From Hygrocybe punicea (Eukaryota > Basidiomycota > Agaricomycetes > Agaricales > Hygrophoraceae): DNA of 64,000 nucleotides. The position numbers were made by a program, and so were the translations under genes. Below, one piece after another: positions 32,897-43,660 of the stretch (within the stretch, counting starts at the first letter, position 1; every line of letters begins with the position of its first letter). Location of the stretch: positions 558,001 to 622,000 of the forward strand of contig OY744463.1 in assembly GCA_963556145.1 (NCBI GenBank). The letters run 5' to 3'. The notes beneath the pieces were generated by a model that did not search any database, was not told where the DNA came from, and worked only from the letters and a program-made list of their open reading frames with translations.

Positions 32897-35800
32897 CTAT
32901 GCACCATGCTTTTTGTGCACAGTGGTGGGCTTGTTGACATCTAGAAGTCCACTCCGGATCCAAACTTTTGTTAGCAGGGCCTTCGCAATAGTATCTGCCT
33001 TCAATGAACTCCGAAGGTCTGAGCAGATGTGCCAAGACTTGGAGAATGTGCGTTCAACAAAGACACTGGTTGCAGGAATGGCAAGGAAATCCTGGGCCAT
33101 CATTGCAATGATAGGAAAATATGAAGCATGTTTCTACGAGCAACAGAGAGTTAATAACATAGCGTGGAATTCAGGATAACACTTACCTTCCACCAAGCAA
33201 GTGGATTTTGGAGGTCTCCATGGCCACCCTCAAATTTGAAGTAGAGCTTGATTTCCTCATGTAATTGATCCTCTGTTCGTTCTAATGGTGGCAAATCCGA
33301 TAGCTCGAAGGAGCAAGCAGAATGGAGCCAAGCAGCAGTAGTATCTGATGGGTTTGGTTCTGGTTGCGAGGGTGGCATCGGGGAAGAAGCTTCAGAGACC
33401 TGGCTGTGATATGTGAGAGCGACATGTGTAAAGAGGACTTCCGCTTTGCGTACAGCCTCCTTTCCATCTTTCTCGGTGGGTACAGTAGCTTTGAACCATT
33501 CAGCGCGCAGAAACGGATGAAGAACTGTTTTTATTGAGTATCAGGCCATTCAAATGGTCGAGAACTTACTTGTCCCAATGACATAAAATTGGTTTGCTTG
33601 CACTATCTCATGGTATTTCAAAAGTTTCTGGAGTCCAGCATTAGCCGCCACCCGAAGGGAATGGGGGAGGTTTGTGTTTGCGACTATTTTAGTGACAATG
33701 AAGCGAAGCTATTGTGCAATTAATAGTAGTCCATTGGCAATTTGATACTGACATACCTGTTTCAGTGCACTTTGACTGAGCACAGTCGTCTCCTCTGCAT
33801 CAAGCACCTCCTCATCCATCTCCTCGGCCTCCAAATCAATCACCTCACTCTCCGGAGCCTTTTGCTCTTCATCCTCTTCTACATTGTAGTGAAATGGCAC
33901 ATCTTTGTTCAATTTGTAGTAATCGACCTGTTCAGGATCCTCAGCTTCACCAAGCTTGTAAGTCATTGCCTGGACAATGAGGTTGACAATATGGTTAAAG
34001 CAACGAATGTGCATGTCAGGTGTATATGGGACATCGTATCGCGCAAGCAGACAACAAGCTGCAGTTGCAATTATGACATCGTTGACGGAAGTGTTGTCGG
34101 TAGTCAAGCTTAAGAAGTAAAGGATCACAACATTGAATATCAGCCGAGAGACAAATAGACAACGAAAAACATAGACATATCTTATTCAGTCCTCCACGCT
34201 GTTGTGCTCTGTCAACGAAGGCCTTTCCTGCATACAAGCCTTGGTGTTCCTTGTCCTCAAGGGGCTTGAAGTCAACGACACGCTCGATCAACTCCAAATC
34301 ATCACTGATGAAATAACCGACAGTGCAGGCAAATGTGTAAACCATCTGACGAGTTGTCCACGTATCCTCGGCATATGCAATTTTAGACTTAACGCACTAA
34401 ATCAGGCCATTAGTTTGATATTCAACTTGAGAAGTCTTTCCGCTAACTGTAAACTCACGAACCACTTTGCTATGCAGCTCTGCAAAGATAGTGGCCAGTT
34501 GATTGCGCACTGTGGTATCCGAAGGCAACATGAAGTTAACCTTCATATACTTGAAAAGCAGATGGAGAGACGGAGCCTCCCCAGTTGTCCAAGGAAGGCT
34601 CTCATCGAGAATCCATGCTGAGAAGAGGTGAAGGAATCCTTTCTGCATTGGAACTACTGCTTGGTTAAGTTCGCCCTCCTTCAGATATGCTGCCATAATC
34701 TCCGCACTCCTCTTGAGGTTCATCTGGGCAGATAGAAGCGGTGTCACATCTTCGACAACACCCTTGTTCTTCTTTTTGCAATCCACGACATGGCTTGCGA
34801 GGTTATTCAATCGGGGAAGTGTAGGTTCATCATCAAACGATGCATCTTTTCCGTCTATCGTTTGTTCAAATGTACGCGCTCTAATTGGATCTAATCAGTA
34901 GATGCAAAGTGAAAATGCAATTACACTCACGTTGCACAGAATGTACACTTAAATTCCCATCTCATGCGATGTTGGGAGTCTAATACCTGCGTCGGCTCAT
35001 GAAAGTGTTTCATGCTTGCATTTTCCAGACCACGTCAAGCACCCTTAGACTGCTCCTTCGCTTCAACATCTCTCAGTGCCGACTGCCCATCAGATTCACT
35101 ACCAGAATCAATGTCCTCCACATCTGAGACCGGAGCTTTCTTCTGAGACTGCTTCTATTGGGGACAGTTTAGATAGTACAAGTACAAGCTGCAACCTAGG
35201 GAACCATACCTTTGCCGGACATTTCTTTTTGCATTGGGACCCTTTGTTTTTCACCTTGCCCGTAGATCCAGCAGCATCCTTTCCAGATTTGCATTTCTGT
35301 AAATTACAGTTAGAGTGCAACGATGCAGAAGGATATATAGTACATACCTTTCTTGCTGGTTTCTCACAGGGTTCGGTTGCTTCATTCCCATCACTATCAT
35401 AAATACAAGATGGCGAACTGGGCTCTTGACGAGCTCTCTTAGGTGGTGTGTATTCATCATCGGTAACATCTTCAATTGTAACTGAGGAAGCATCTCTGAG
35501 CTCATGAATTCATTCAAGTTTATAGAGAACCCACCGGTGCATTTCCCTTTCTCCTCTCCCCTCGGGTCACCAATAGTCTTTTTTGCCGGTAGCTTAAGCT
35601 TGACCTTGAGCGTTGGTGGGTGTTCACTAAATGTATCACATCAGAAGAAAATCAGGTGGGTAAGGCCAAAATAAATACATGAGATATGACATCTCATTGA
35701 TGAGCCGGTCAATCTTGGGTTGTGCTGGACTCCATAGTAGATCACCCTGTTCTACGGCTTGCTTGACATATGCGACCACCATGTCCATGCCCAAGGGACC

Positions 35801-36142
35801 ACGTCGAACATAATGTAATCGTCCATGGTTATCACATTGATCTTCGCCAAATAAGATATCAAAGCGTCGATTAAACACAGGCCAGGACTCTCCCATCATT
35901 GGAATTTTGGTGAAAATCTCATTTATTTTGTCCTCCTTCCCAGCGAGAGGAATTGACTGTGGTAATTTGGCGACAAAAGCCTCCAGTTTCAAGGCTTGAC
36001 TGGTGACAACAACACGATCATCTTCAGGACCAGTCATAATGAGGAACTGGCGGAATGGATGATGCTTGTAAATTTTACTCACCACTTTAAGGACACACAG
36101 CAGGTGTTGTGACAAGCATAGGAAGCTTTTCAAGTGAGCCAT
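32897..36142 (-). pseudogene. hAT transposase with BED zinc finger, nearly intact (one stop seen)
   Basis: Multi-exon minus-strand gene. The first exon block (36142-35690) starts MAHLKSFLCLSQHLLCVLKV. A Lys-rich linker follows, then a BED finger (WEFKCTFCA...NLASHVVDC, about 34985-34780, exons joined by an intron with GTGAGT donor). Next come AYLKEGELNQAVV, FSAWILDESLPW, TVRNQLATIFAELHSKVVRE, VYTFACTVGYFISDDLELIE, LTTDNTSVNDVIIATAACCL, MHIRCFNHIVNLIVQAM and the C-terminal dimerisation block AQDFLAIPATSVFVERTFS ending at 32897. One in-frame TGA at 35037-35035 replaces an expected CGA Arg codon just before the BED finger. Other lesions may hide in the unjoined introns. If that stop is the only damage the gene is a recent loss. 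Confidence 0.8.
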
Positions 36143-36317
36143 ATGCCAATAATTGACAGTGAAGGAGCCAACACCGACTCGGAATTCAAACTCACTAAAC
36201 TTTACATGTGATACATACAGATACGTGGCACCCTATGTAGCATAACAGTATAAACCATCTATATACTGTATATTTACCGTATATCTCATCTTGCACTTTG
36301 GGACTATATGAATACGT

Positions 36318-36628
36318 ATACATATACAGTATTTACCGTATATATACAGTATATATATACAGTATTTACCGTATATATACAGTATATATATACAGTATTT
36401 ACCGTATATATACAGTATATATATACAGTATTTACCGTATATATACAGTATATATATACAGTATTTACCGTATATATACAGTATATATATACAGTATTTA
36501 CCGTATATATACAGTATATATATACAGTATTTACCGTATATATACAGTATATATATACAGTATTTACCGTATATATACAGTATATATATACAGTATTTAT
36601 CGTATATATACAGTATATATATAGTACG
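36318..36628. repeat. 33-bp satellite inside the hAT element
   Basis: About nine copies of a 33-bp unit (cagtatttaccg then tatatacagtatatatata), almost identical. It is open in two frames as an 11-residue repeat but purely a simple-sequence effect. It lies at the subterminal position of the hAT element. Confidence 0.92.
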
Positions 36629-37079
36629 GTTGGAGCCTTAACTCAATGGTACACTATCTCACCCTTATCCAAGCCTTCAGCGCTCTGAATGGCCTGTGCT
36701 CATCAATAATGGAATCCAAGCACATAATTATGTTAATAAACCCTGGCAGTGATTTAATGTCATCAGTCAAATGTTATTAATGAACCAATGGCTGGACAAG
36801 CTTGCAGCAATGCAGGTTGATTATAACCACCATAAAATGTTGGAAAATACCTATCTAGTAGAGGCATATATGATGGGTAAGTTGGTTTGTTCCTGATATC
36901 AATTGTTACTAACAATTAACTTCAGATGTTGGTGTCGCTGATGAAGCCAATGACCAAATTGTTGACAGTTGCAAGGAGGGTACTGTTCATGAAGAGCTGG
37001 ACCAGTCAGATGATGGACCAGTTGTTTCAAGCCACATGGACATGGCAAGGTCTATCAGTAAGTTCCCTTTGGCCATTTA

Positions 37080-37543
37080 TAGGGATGACCAAGGGTTGAC
37101 ATATGTGATAGGGTGAGATTTTCCAAGGGTTTTGAAGGGTTTGTTCTTGAATCATTATCTATTGCAGATAGTGATAGAAACTTGGTGGGAATTTCAAAGA
37201 GTTATATATTTTCTAGTTTCTCTCCAAAATTTAGATCAGATTTCTTCAGTAGTTATTGTGCAGTTCCATTTTTAAAAAGGAGTGTTTTTAAAAAACCATA
37301 GGGGTTGAAAAACGCGGACCCCTATGGTTTTTGAAAAACACTCCTTTTTAAAAATGGAACTGCACAATAACTACTGAAGAAATCTGATCTAAATTTTGGA
37401 GAGAAACTAGAAAATATATAACTCTTTGAAATTCCCACCAAGTTTCTATCACTATCTGCAATAGATAATGATTCAAGAACAAACCCTTCAAAACCCTTGG
37501 AAAATCTCACCCTATCACATATGTCAACCCTTGGTCATCCCTA
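37080..37543. mobile_element. 464-bp near-perfect palindrome (hAT-type foldback MITE)
   Basis: Starts TAGGGATGACCAAGGG and ends CCCTTGGTCATCCCTA. The arms of about 222 bp are almost identical inverted copies around a spacer of about 20 bp (gttgaaaaacgcggacc). Flanks are GCCATTTA (37072-37079) and GCCATTCA (37544-37551), 7 of 8 identical, the 8-bp duplication of hAT elements. The two identical 62-codon ORFs on opposite strands are the arms. Confidence 0.85.
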
Positions 37544-37551
37544 GCCATTCA

Positions 37552-40030
37552 TACACATCTGCATGCTTGTTATGAATCGCTTCTGCAGCAGGCTCTGGCA
37601 ACAATCAACTTAACTGGGGATCAGTTTCCAGAGGAGAGAACAGTAGTTTTTGTTGTTGCTTATGACTAAGACAACACTGCTACAAGGGGGGGAGTTCATG
37701 GTCTAATGTCATGCAAGCCGTGGGGGTTACCCAAGACAAGAAGGTCTGCCCCAAGAACCAGACTAAATGTAAAGAAGAGAAAAGAAGAAAAAGTCTGAAC
37801 CAACTACAAGAACAGTAGATATTGTGACTGGTCTTGAGGGGAGGTAAATAGAAGTCCAACCATGAGGCTACAATAAGTCCAACTACACCATGTGTTCACC
37901 ATGAGGCACCCTCATGTCAATGTTCTCACGATCCAACTGGAGGCCCAGGTGTCATTGAGGGATAGAAGAGGTCTGGATGACTCAGATGATTTGTCATTGG
38001 ATCATGTGATATGCAGAATTGCCAATTCAGGGTCTACACTTGCTGTAATGGGCAAGTAGGCAGTCTGGCAAGTGCATTGCATGGTCAGGTTTGAGAGAGG
38101 CATTGTCCAGTGTGGGATTGGTGAAGGGAATGTCTTGAGGTAGTGTGGATGTAGTGGTGAAGTCGATATGGAAGAAAATAAAGGAATGTGTTGGGAGAAA
38201 ACCAACCAGAACAGTGGAATGGTCAAGGTCAGACATGTGAACAGCATAAGCTATACTGGATGACAATGTCTGTGTCAATAACATATCGAGGGGGGATGTC
38301 TTGTCCTGTGTATGGAATAATGTGGTCCACCTGATGTTGCTATTCTTCCAAGAAAGGGTATTGTTGTAAATGAGTGTGGGAGGTATCAAGGTCACAGATG
38401 GAAAAGGATAAATGAATGTGGGTCCAGGTTTTGAGTCATGGCACAAGTGACAAGCTGTGGGAATAAGATGTCAGGTACTGCATTAAAGTAATGAGGGGTT
38501 GGTTCACTGTATTGGGAAGTTGTATGGTCTGTGGTAAAAGTCTGATGGAGTGTGCTTCAGTGATGGTCAGATTGGAGGGAACAGTGAAATGTCTCATGAT
38601 CAAGGATTGTTTAGAGTACACATGCAGGTGAGGAATGGCATTGGATTATCAAGGAGGATAATGATAGACATGGAATACAAAAGTGAAAACCAAATATCCA
38701 GGTATGGCAATTGTCAATTATGTGGTGAGATATTGTCAAGGTGGAAGTTGGAAGTGTCAATGGAAGAAGGGTGTCGGTGCCAAAGATAGATTATAACAAG
38801 GTAAAAACTGATAAGGAAGGTGATGGCGATGCTGATCACGGTGATTAGCTGTGTTGGGAGTATAGCCATTGTGTATCGGTTTGGATGAAGTACCCAATAT
38901 GTCAGGGCAACGGAAATGGCAATGGCAATGATGTCCATCAGCAAGGAGATTATTTGTGTACAGCAAGGTCATGTGGAGATGGTCGGTCTGGATTGTTCTA
39001 GAGGAAAGGCTAAAAAGGAAACAAGAACAAGAACAAACAATGATGTCAAAAAGAAGACAAAGAATAAAAGGAAATGAAAAAGGAAGGTGTGGTCATGCAG
39101 AATTGTCATGGTGAGTAATGGAGTTGGAATCAGAGTTGCAGAGTTGAAAAAAGTAACAATGTTCTGACCTTGTAAACATTCCATTTGACCTATTCTAACT
39201 TCAACACACTGCAGACACACTTCTATGCACTCCACCTATGTCTTACACCCACCAGATGCACAGCATTTTGCCCTACAACTTCACACTTCTTTCTGTTATC
39301 ATTGCATGCAGACCCCACCATTCCGGCAGACATGGCGCTGGTTTTCTACATTAGTCCACCAACTAAGCGATTAATTCAGCTCATCTCTGACATCACCCGA
39401 CCCTGTGTAGACCCCCTGCATGGCCATGCATTGACCAGTTGTCAAATAGCGGATTTATCAGACTGCTTCACACTGTTAGGGGTATTTTTCCAAATACTTT
39501 ATTCTTCAAATACTTTCTATGCTGCTCATCTCACCACACTTATTGACCCTATTTGCACCATTGTTCCACCATCATTTCACCTAGCTAGCTTGTGTTTTTC
39601 CTATTTTCATAATAGCTACACCCTAGCATATAAATACTCACTGTAATTAGTACACAAAAAGAATATGACCCCCCCTTTTCATCTGAGCTCCTTTCCGGCT
39701 GCATTTCTGAGTCTCTCTTCACCTCTGATTGCTGTGCTTCTTCTTGCTTTCCCATTATCACATGCGCTACATCGCAACTATCGCATGCTCAGCCATACTT
39801 CATTGTAACATTGCATGGCCTTTTGCTTATTTTGCACCACTTGGAAGTGTTCCCTCTATTGTTTCACACTTTTTTAGCTAGTATCTCCCCCATTTTACCA
39901 TTAGGATTGAGATTGAACCCCTCAGAATTCGTACAGCACTGTGGTAGAGTAGTATTTGATTCCATTCACATTGCCACAGTGCACCCATCCATGCACCCTA
40001 TATTGATTCGCTGCAAGGTTGTACACACCA
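37552..40030. other. unassigned insertion(s) within the Plavaka-type gene
   Basis: It holds the second copy of the dispersed repeat (about 38528-39150) and a plus-strand open stretch at 39185-39646 with no recognised motif. Ends of the insertion were not found. Confidence 0.4.
38528..39150. repeat. dispersed repeat, copy 2 (partner at 8786-9395)
   Basis: Collinear, same-orientation similarity to 8786-9395, including tgatggtcag near the start and gagttggaatcagagtt at the end. Non-coding. Confidence 0.6.
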
Positions 40031-40584
40031 CCAACCAGCTTTTAGTGGAAATCTCAGAGCCTTGATTGCCAGCTCTCATCCAACGCTTCCTGTATGATCA
40101 AATTTATCCAGACAATGTTCTCACCTCTGCCCATGTCACTTTATCTGAATGCCCAAGACTTACAAGCAAACTCAAAGTGTTCAAGTCCACAGTGGCTACA
40201 TTTCATTCCCCTAGTGATCCGAGTGGCATCTGAGGCATGTGTCATGAATACATTCGATGTACCAATGAATTGAGGAAGACGGTCTTAGACAGAACCTAGT
40301 TATGATGTCACCTTCTTAACCATGAGCCAGATCTTCTGGGGATGTTAGGTATTGATGTTGATCAAATCCAGAGATTCTTCTCCTTTGACCATGAAGGCAC
40401 AACATACCCATGTGCCTTTGTGCATTGGTTCAAATTGCTTGGCAACGCACTGGGTGGCACCACAGGCATGTGGGTTGTGCAACCCAAGTACGGTGTTGGT
40501 GGTAACCCTACATCATCTATCATTCACCTTGGTTGTATTATCCAGGCTTGTCATCTTGTCCCCATCTTTGGAATGAAGGCTATA

Positions 40585-40967
40585 CAGTGTTCAATGGCTC
40601 CTTTGAACACTACCAGTCCTCTGAACACCCTAATATAATTGATTCTGTACTGATTTCTACTGCTAAAAAGTGTTCTAATTCCTTCAGTGCATCATCTGAA
40701 CCCATCTAGATATTGATTTTTATTCAGAACCACCAATAAAACCAGAAACTGAATATTCACAAAGCAGAGAGAAATCTGATCACTCCTTTGAACACTAATG
40801 TTTTGATCATAAAACATTCAAATATTAACAGATTTCTTTGAAAATTGGTATGAGAGGTCTTTAAATATATAAGCAACTTTTGGTCGACTCAGATTTGTTC
40901 AAGATAATTGGCTACCTGTTGGCATTTCAGGTTAATTTTTTGTGTTCAAAGGAGCCATTGAATACTG
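40585..40967. mobile_element. 383-bp mariner-type MITE in the Plavaka-type gene
   Basis: CAGTGTTCAATGGCTCCTTT at 40585 mirrors the sequence ending AAAGGAGCCATTGAATACTG at 40967, with TA on both sides (40583-40584 and 40968-40969). TA duplication and CAGT ends are Tc1/mariner traits. Removing it brings the Plavaka C-terminus back together. Confidence 0.82.
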
Positions 40968-41171
40968 TACCTCCTCTATGGTCACCAGACACTCTTACAG
41001 CTTTTGAGTATTATTATGTCAACAAATATGTTGACCATCATGTGTACCAGTTAGCTTTTTAACATATCACACTGTTATCTACTTAATCCAACTTACAGCT
41101 GATTTTAAAATGATGCGGAAAAGTAAGAAAAAAATCAAGGTGGCGCAACTCTGCTGCCATCAAGCCAGACT

Positions 41172-42056
41172 CAAAATTTGTCCTTGAACTGATGACTCAT
41201 ACCATCTCTGAAGATATCAAAGCTTGCATCCCCATCCTGTATCGTTCTGGCTATAAAGTCGATGAGATCTGTGAGTTCCTCAGCATCCACAAGTCACTTG
41301 CCTACAAGACTTTACAGTATCACCAGCTCTATGGCATGCCCTATAATCCATTAGGCTGACCAACAGGGCATCATTGCATTCTTACTCCCATTGATGTTGG
41401 CTTCATTCACCTACTACTCACCCACCATCATACATTATACCTCGATGAACTCCAGCAGGAACTCCAGGTCCAGCGCAACATCCACATCTCGCTACCCACT
41501 CTCATGTGTACCCTCCACCATCTTCACTTCTCCAACAAACGTGTATCCATTCAAGCTCTCAAATCAAATGACCTACAGCATGCAATCTTTATGAACCAGA
41601 TTGGTGCTGAGGTTCCTGATCCCTCAATGCTGATGTTTACAGATGAGAGCACAGTGAATGTTTGGACGCAGAGCCAGCAATTTGGTTGGTCATTAGTGGG
41701 GACTCATTCTATACAACGGCAAGCATTTGTATGTGGAAAGCAGTATTCTATTCTGCCAGTGCTGACCCTTGATGGCATTATTTCATATGATATCATTGAG
41801 GGCTCAGTTACTGTGCAATGATTTGTTCAATTCCTTCGAGACATGGTTGTACATGTCTCTCACAGATTCCTTAGGATATCTACTGATGTTTGCGTGCAGG
41901 TCCCTCTCACAAATCCATATCCAGGCCCCTAAAGTGTTCTCATTCTTGACAACTGCAACATCCACCATTCTGATGAAATCAAAGAGCTTATTGAGGTCCA
42001 AGCACATATGTACCCCACCTATGTACTGGAATGCCCCCATCTGCATATGGAGTAGA
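41172..42056 (+). pseudogene. Tc1/mariner-type (DDE) transposase, truncated
   Basis: One frame reads ISEDIKACIPILYRSGYKVD, EICEFLSIHKSLAYKTLQ (helix-turn-helix part), FIHLLLTHHHTLYLDELQQE, then MLMFTDESTVNVWTQSQQFG with the first catalytic Asp, GKQYSILPVLTLDGIISYDI and SVLILDNCNIHHSDEIKELI with the second. The third acidic residue and the C-terminus are cut off after about 42056. Stops are at 41357 (TGA), 41819 (TGA) and 41930 (TAA); the family has Arg at these points, so transitions at CGA explain them. Confidence 0.85.
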
Positions 42057-43660
42057 AAGGAATACCCTTATCTGCATATAGGACATACATGAAACCCTTA
42101 TCTAAACAAGGGACATGCAAGGAAACCCTTATCTACAGAAGGGACATACAAGAAAACCCTTATCTATGCAGAGGAAATGAAGGAATACCCTTATCTTAAC
42201 TGATAAGGCCCCCAAAACATCTTATCAGAGGCCAAAGAAGCACAAGAAGCACAGCCACATCCTTATCTCCAATCATAGAGATAACACATGCCACCCATCA
42301 TTCCCTGATCAAGAAGCACATCACATTTCATATCAATTGATCAAATACAGCCCAGCCCTGATCTTATCTTTTTCTTAACTGATAAGGATACACACATGGC
42401 ATGGCATCAATTGATCAAGAAGCACAGCCTCAGGAAGATGATTCTAGAAGCACACCCTGGCACAGCCCTTTTGATTCACACACCCAAGATTAGACCAGCA
42501 ACATGACTCACTCCCATCAAATGTGACTCATTGGTCTATCCATGACAAATTATGACCCTTATGACATATTCATGACCCCCCATGACTCATTATGACCACC
42601 TATGACTAATTTTTGACTATTTCTGACTCATTATGCCCCCTCCTTTGATTATAATACCTATGTGACTCATTAATTGACTCTGTATGAGTCACAAACCCAT
42701 GCCTTCCTTTCTTATGACTCCTTATGAGTCATAACCCCCCATGCCTTTCATCATTATGACTCCTTATGAGTCATAAACCTATGCCTCTCCTCTATATGAC
42801 TCCCTATGAGTCATATCCTATGCTCTCCATTTCATATACCATTCTATGACTCAGTATGACTCCTGCTGTAGAATAGGTATATATAGAGCCCAGTTTCTGC
42901 TGGAGATGGCTCAGTCACCTAATCTGACAGGCCCAGTCACAGGACAGTCCCTCTCCCAGATTCTGATTCACCCCATCTGTATTTGTTTTGTATTACCTAC
43001 TTTGGTAGTAGCTAGTACCCAAATACCAATTGCAGTTCAAGTCATCATTCATTTGTTTAAGGATATCAATCTCAGATATATTGATACTCCCTTATTACTT
43101 GTTTGATACATATTCTTTGTGTTCTGTCACGTAGTACAGTCACATTCAATTTCTTTCAAGTTCTATTGATCATCACCAAAGATATCCCAGTACTTTATTC
43201 TGCACTAGTAGCCAATGTGCGTTTGAAGCTTTGGAATAAAGTCCGATATCTTGATCATCAATCCTACTTGCCTATTGTTCAGTTCATTCATTCTGTACAT
43301 AGTATTTTGTCACACCTCCCTTTGTTTGACATCTACTGTTACACTCGCCCATCGCCCATCGTCTATCGCTCATCGTCCATAATCTATTGCTCATCTCTAT
43401 TGTACCTCTGCTCATTGTATACTTGCTACTTGTATACTTGACTGTTGTACACTCGTTCATCTTACACTGTTCATACTTGCTTGAGTTATTATCCGCTTAT
43501 ACTCTTGCATACATCTTGTCACTCAAAGTCTTTACCTTCAGTAGGGAAGATCTCACTGTTCACTCATCCTCTATAAGTCATACATCTGACTTATATTATT
43601 GTCAAGTATTTGTTGTATCCCTCAAAGCTAACCTTTGATAGGATTCACACCACAACCCAA
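42057..43660. repeat. repeat-rich insertion, possibly a solo LTR
   Basis: 42060-42220 has four diverged units of about 40 bp with gaaacccttatct and gggacata. 42520-42850 has many tatgactc/gagtcata words forming short palindromes. A TATA-like tatatatagagcc (about 42877) is followed by pyrimidine-rich sequence. The arrangement (regulatory repeats, TATA, transcribed leader) is that of an LTR, but its edges were not found. Confidence 0.4.

Larger units (their letters stand above)
32760..36640 (-). mobile_element. 3.9-kb hAT element with transposase gene
   Basis: The ends are TAAGGCTCCAACC (32760) and GGTTGGAGCCTTA (36640), flanked by an exact ACTCAATG duplication (32752-32759 and 36641-36648). 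It sits within the codon series for QHSM of the Plavaka-type gene, so removing it with one target copy restores that frame. It carries a minus-strand transposase gene and, near its right end, a 33-bp satellite. A weaker relative of that satellite (accgtataatatactgtata) lies near the left end. Confidence 0.92.
31865..41062 (+). pseudogene. Plavaka-type (CACTA-related) transposase, fragmented by insertions
   Basis: Four plus-strand segments form one gene. (1) 31865-32759: [110 protein letters not shown], ending CQHSM. (2) 36641-37079: MVHYLTLIQAFSALNGLCSS and IMESKHI. (3) about 40030-40584: LPALIQRFLYDQIYPDNVL, FHSPSDPSGI, RFFSFDHEGTTYPCAFVHWF, GGTTGMWVVQPKYG. (4) 40968-41062: YYYVNKYVDHHVYQLAF and a stop. 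The order is that of the large Agaricomycete family known as Plavaka. Interruptions are a hAT element (32760-36640), a palindrome (37080-37543), an unassigned block (about 37.6-40.0 kb) and a MITE (40585-40967). In-frame stops fit CGA to TGA or TGG to TAG/TGA. Confidence 0.85.

Noticed and set aside
36298..36688. Two ORFs of 108 and 126 codons with 11-residue repeats
   Set aside because: Translation of the 33-bp AT-rich satellite.
37113..37510. Twin 62-codon ORFs
   Set aside because: Arms of the 464-bp palindrome; conserved through symmetry, not coding constraint.
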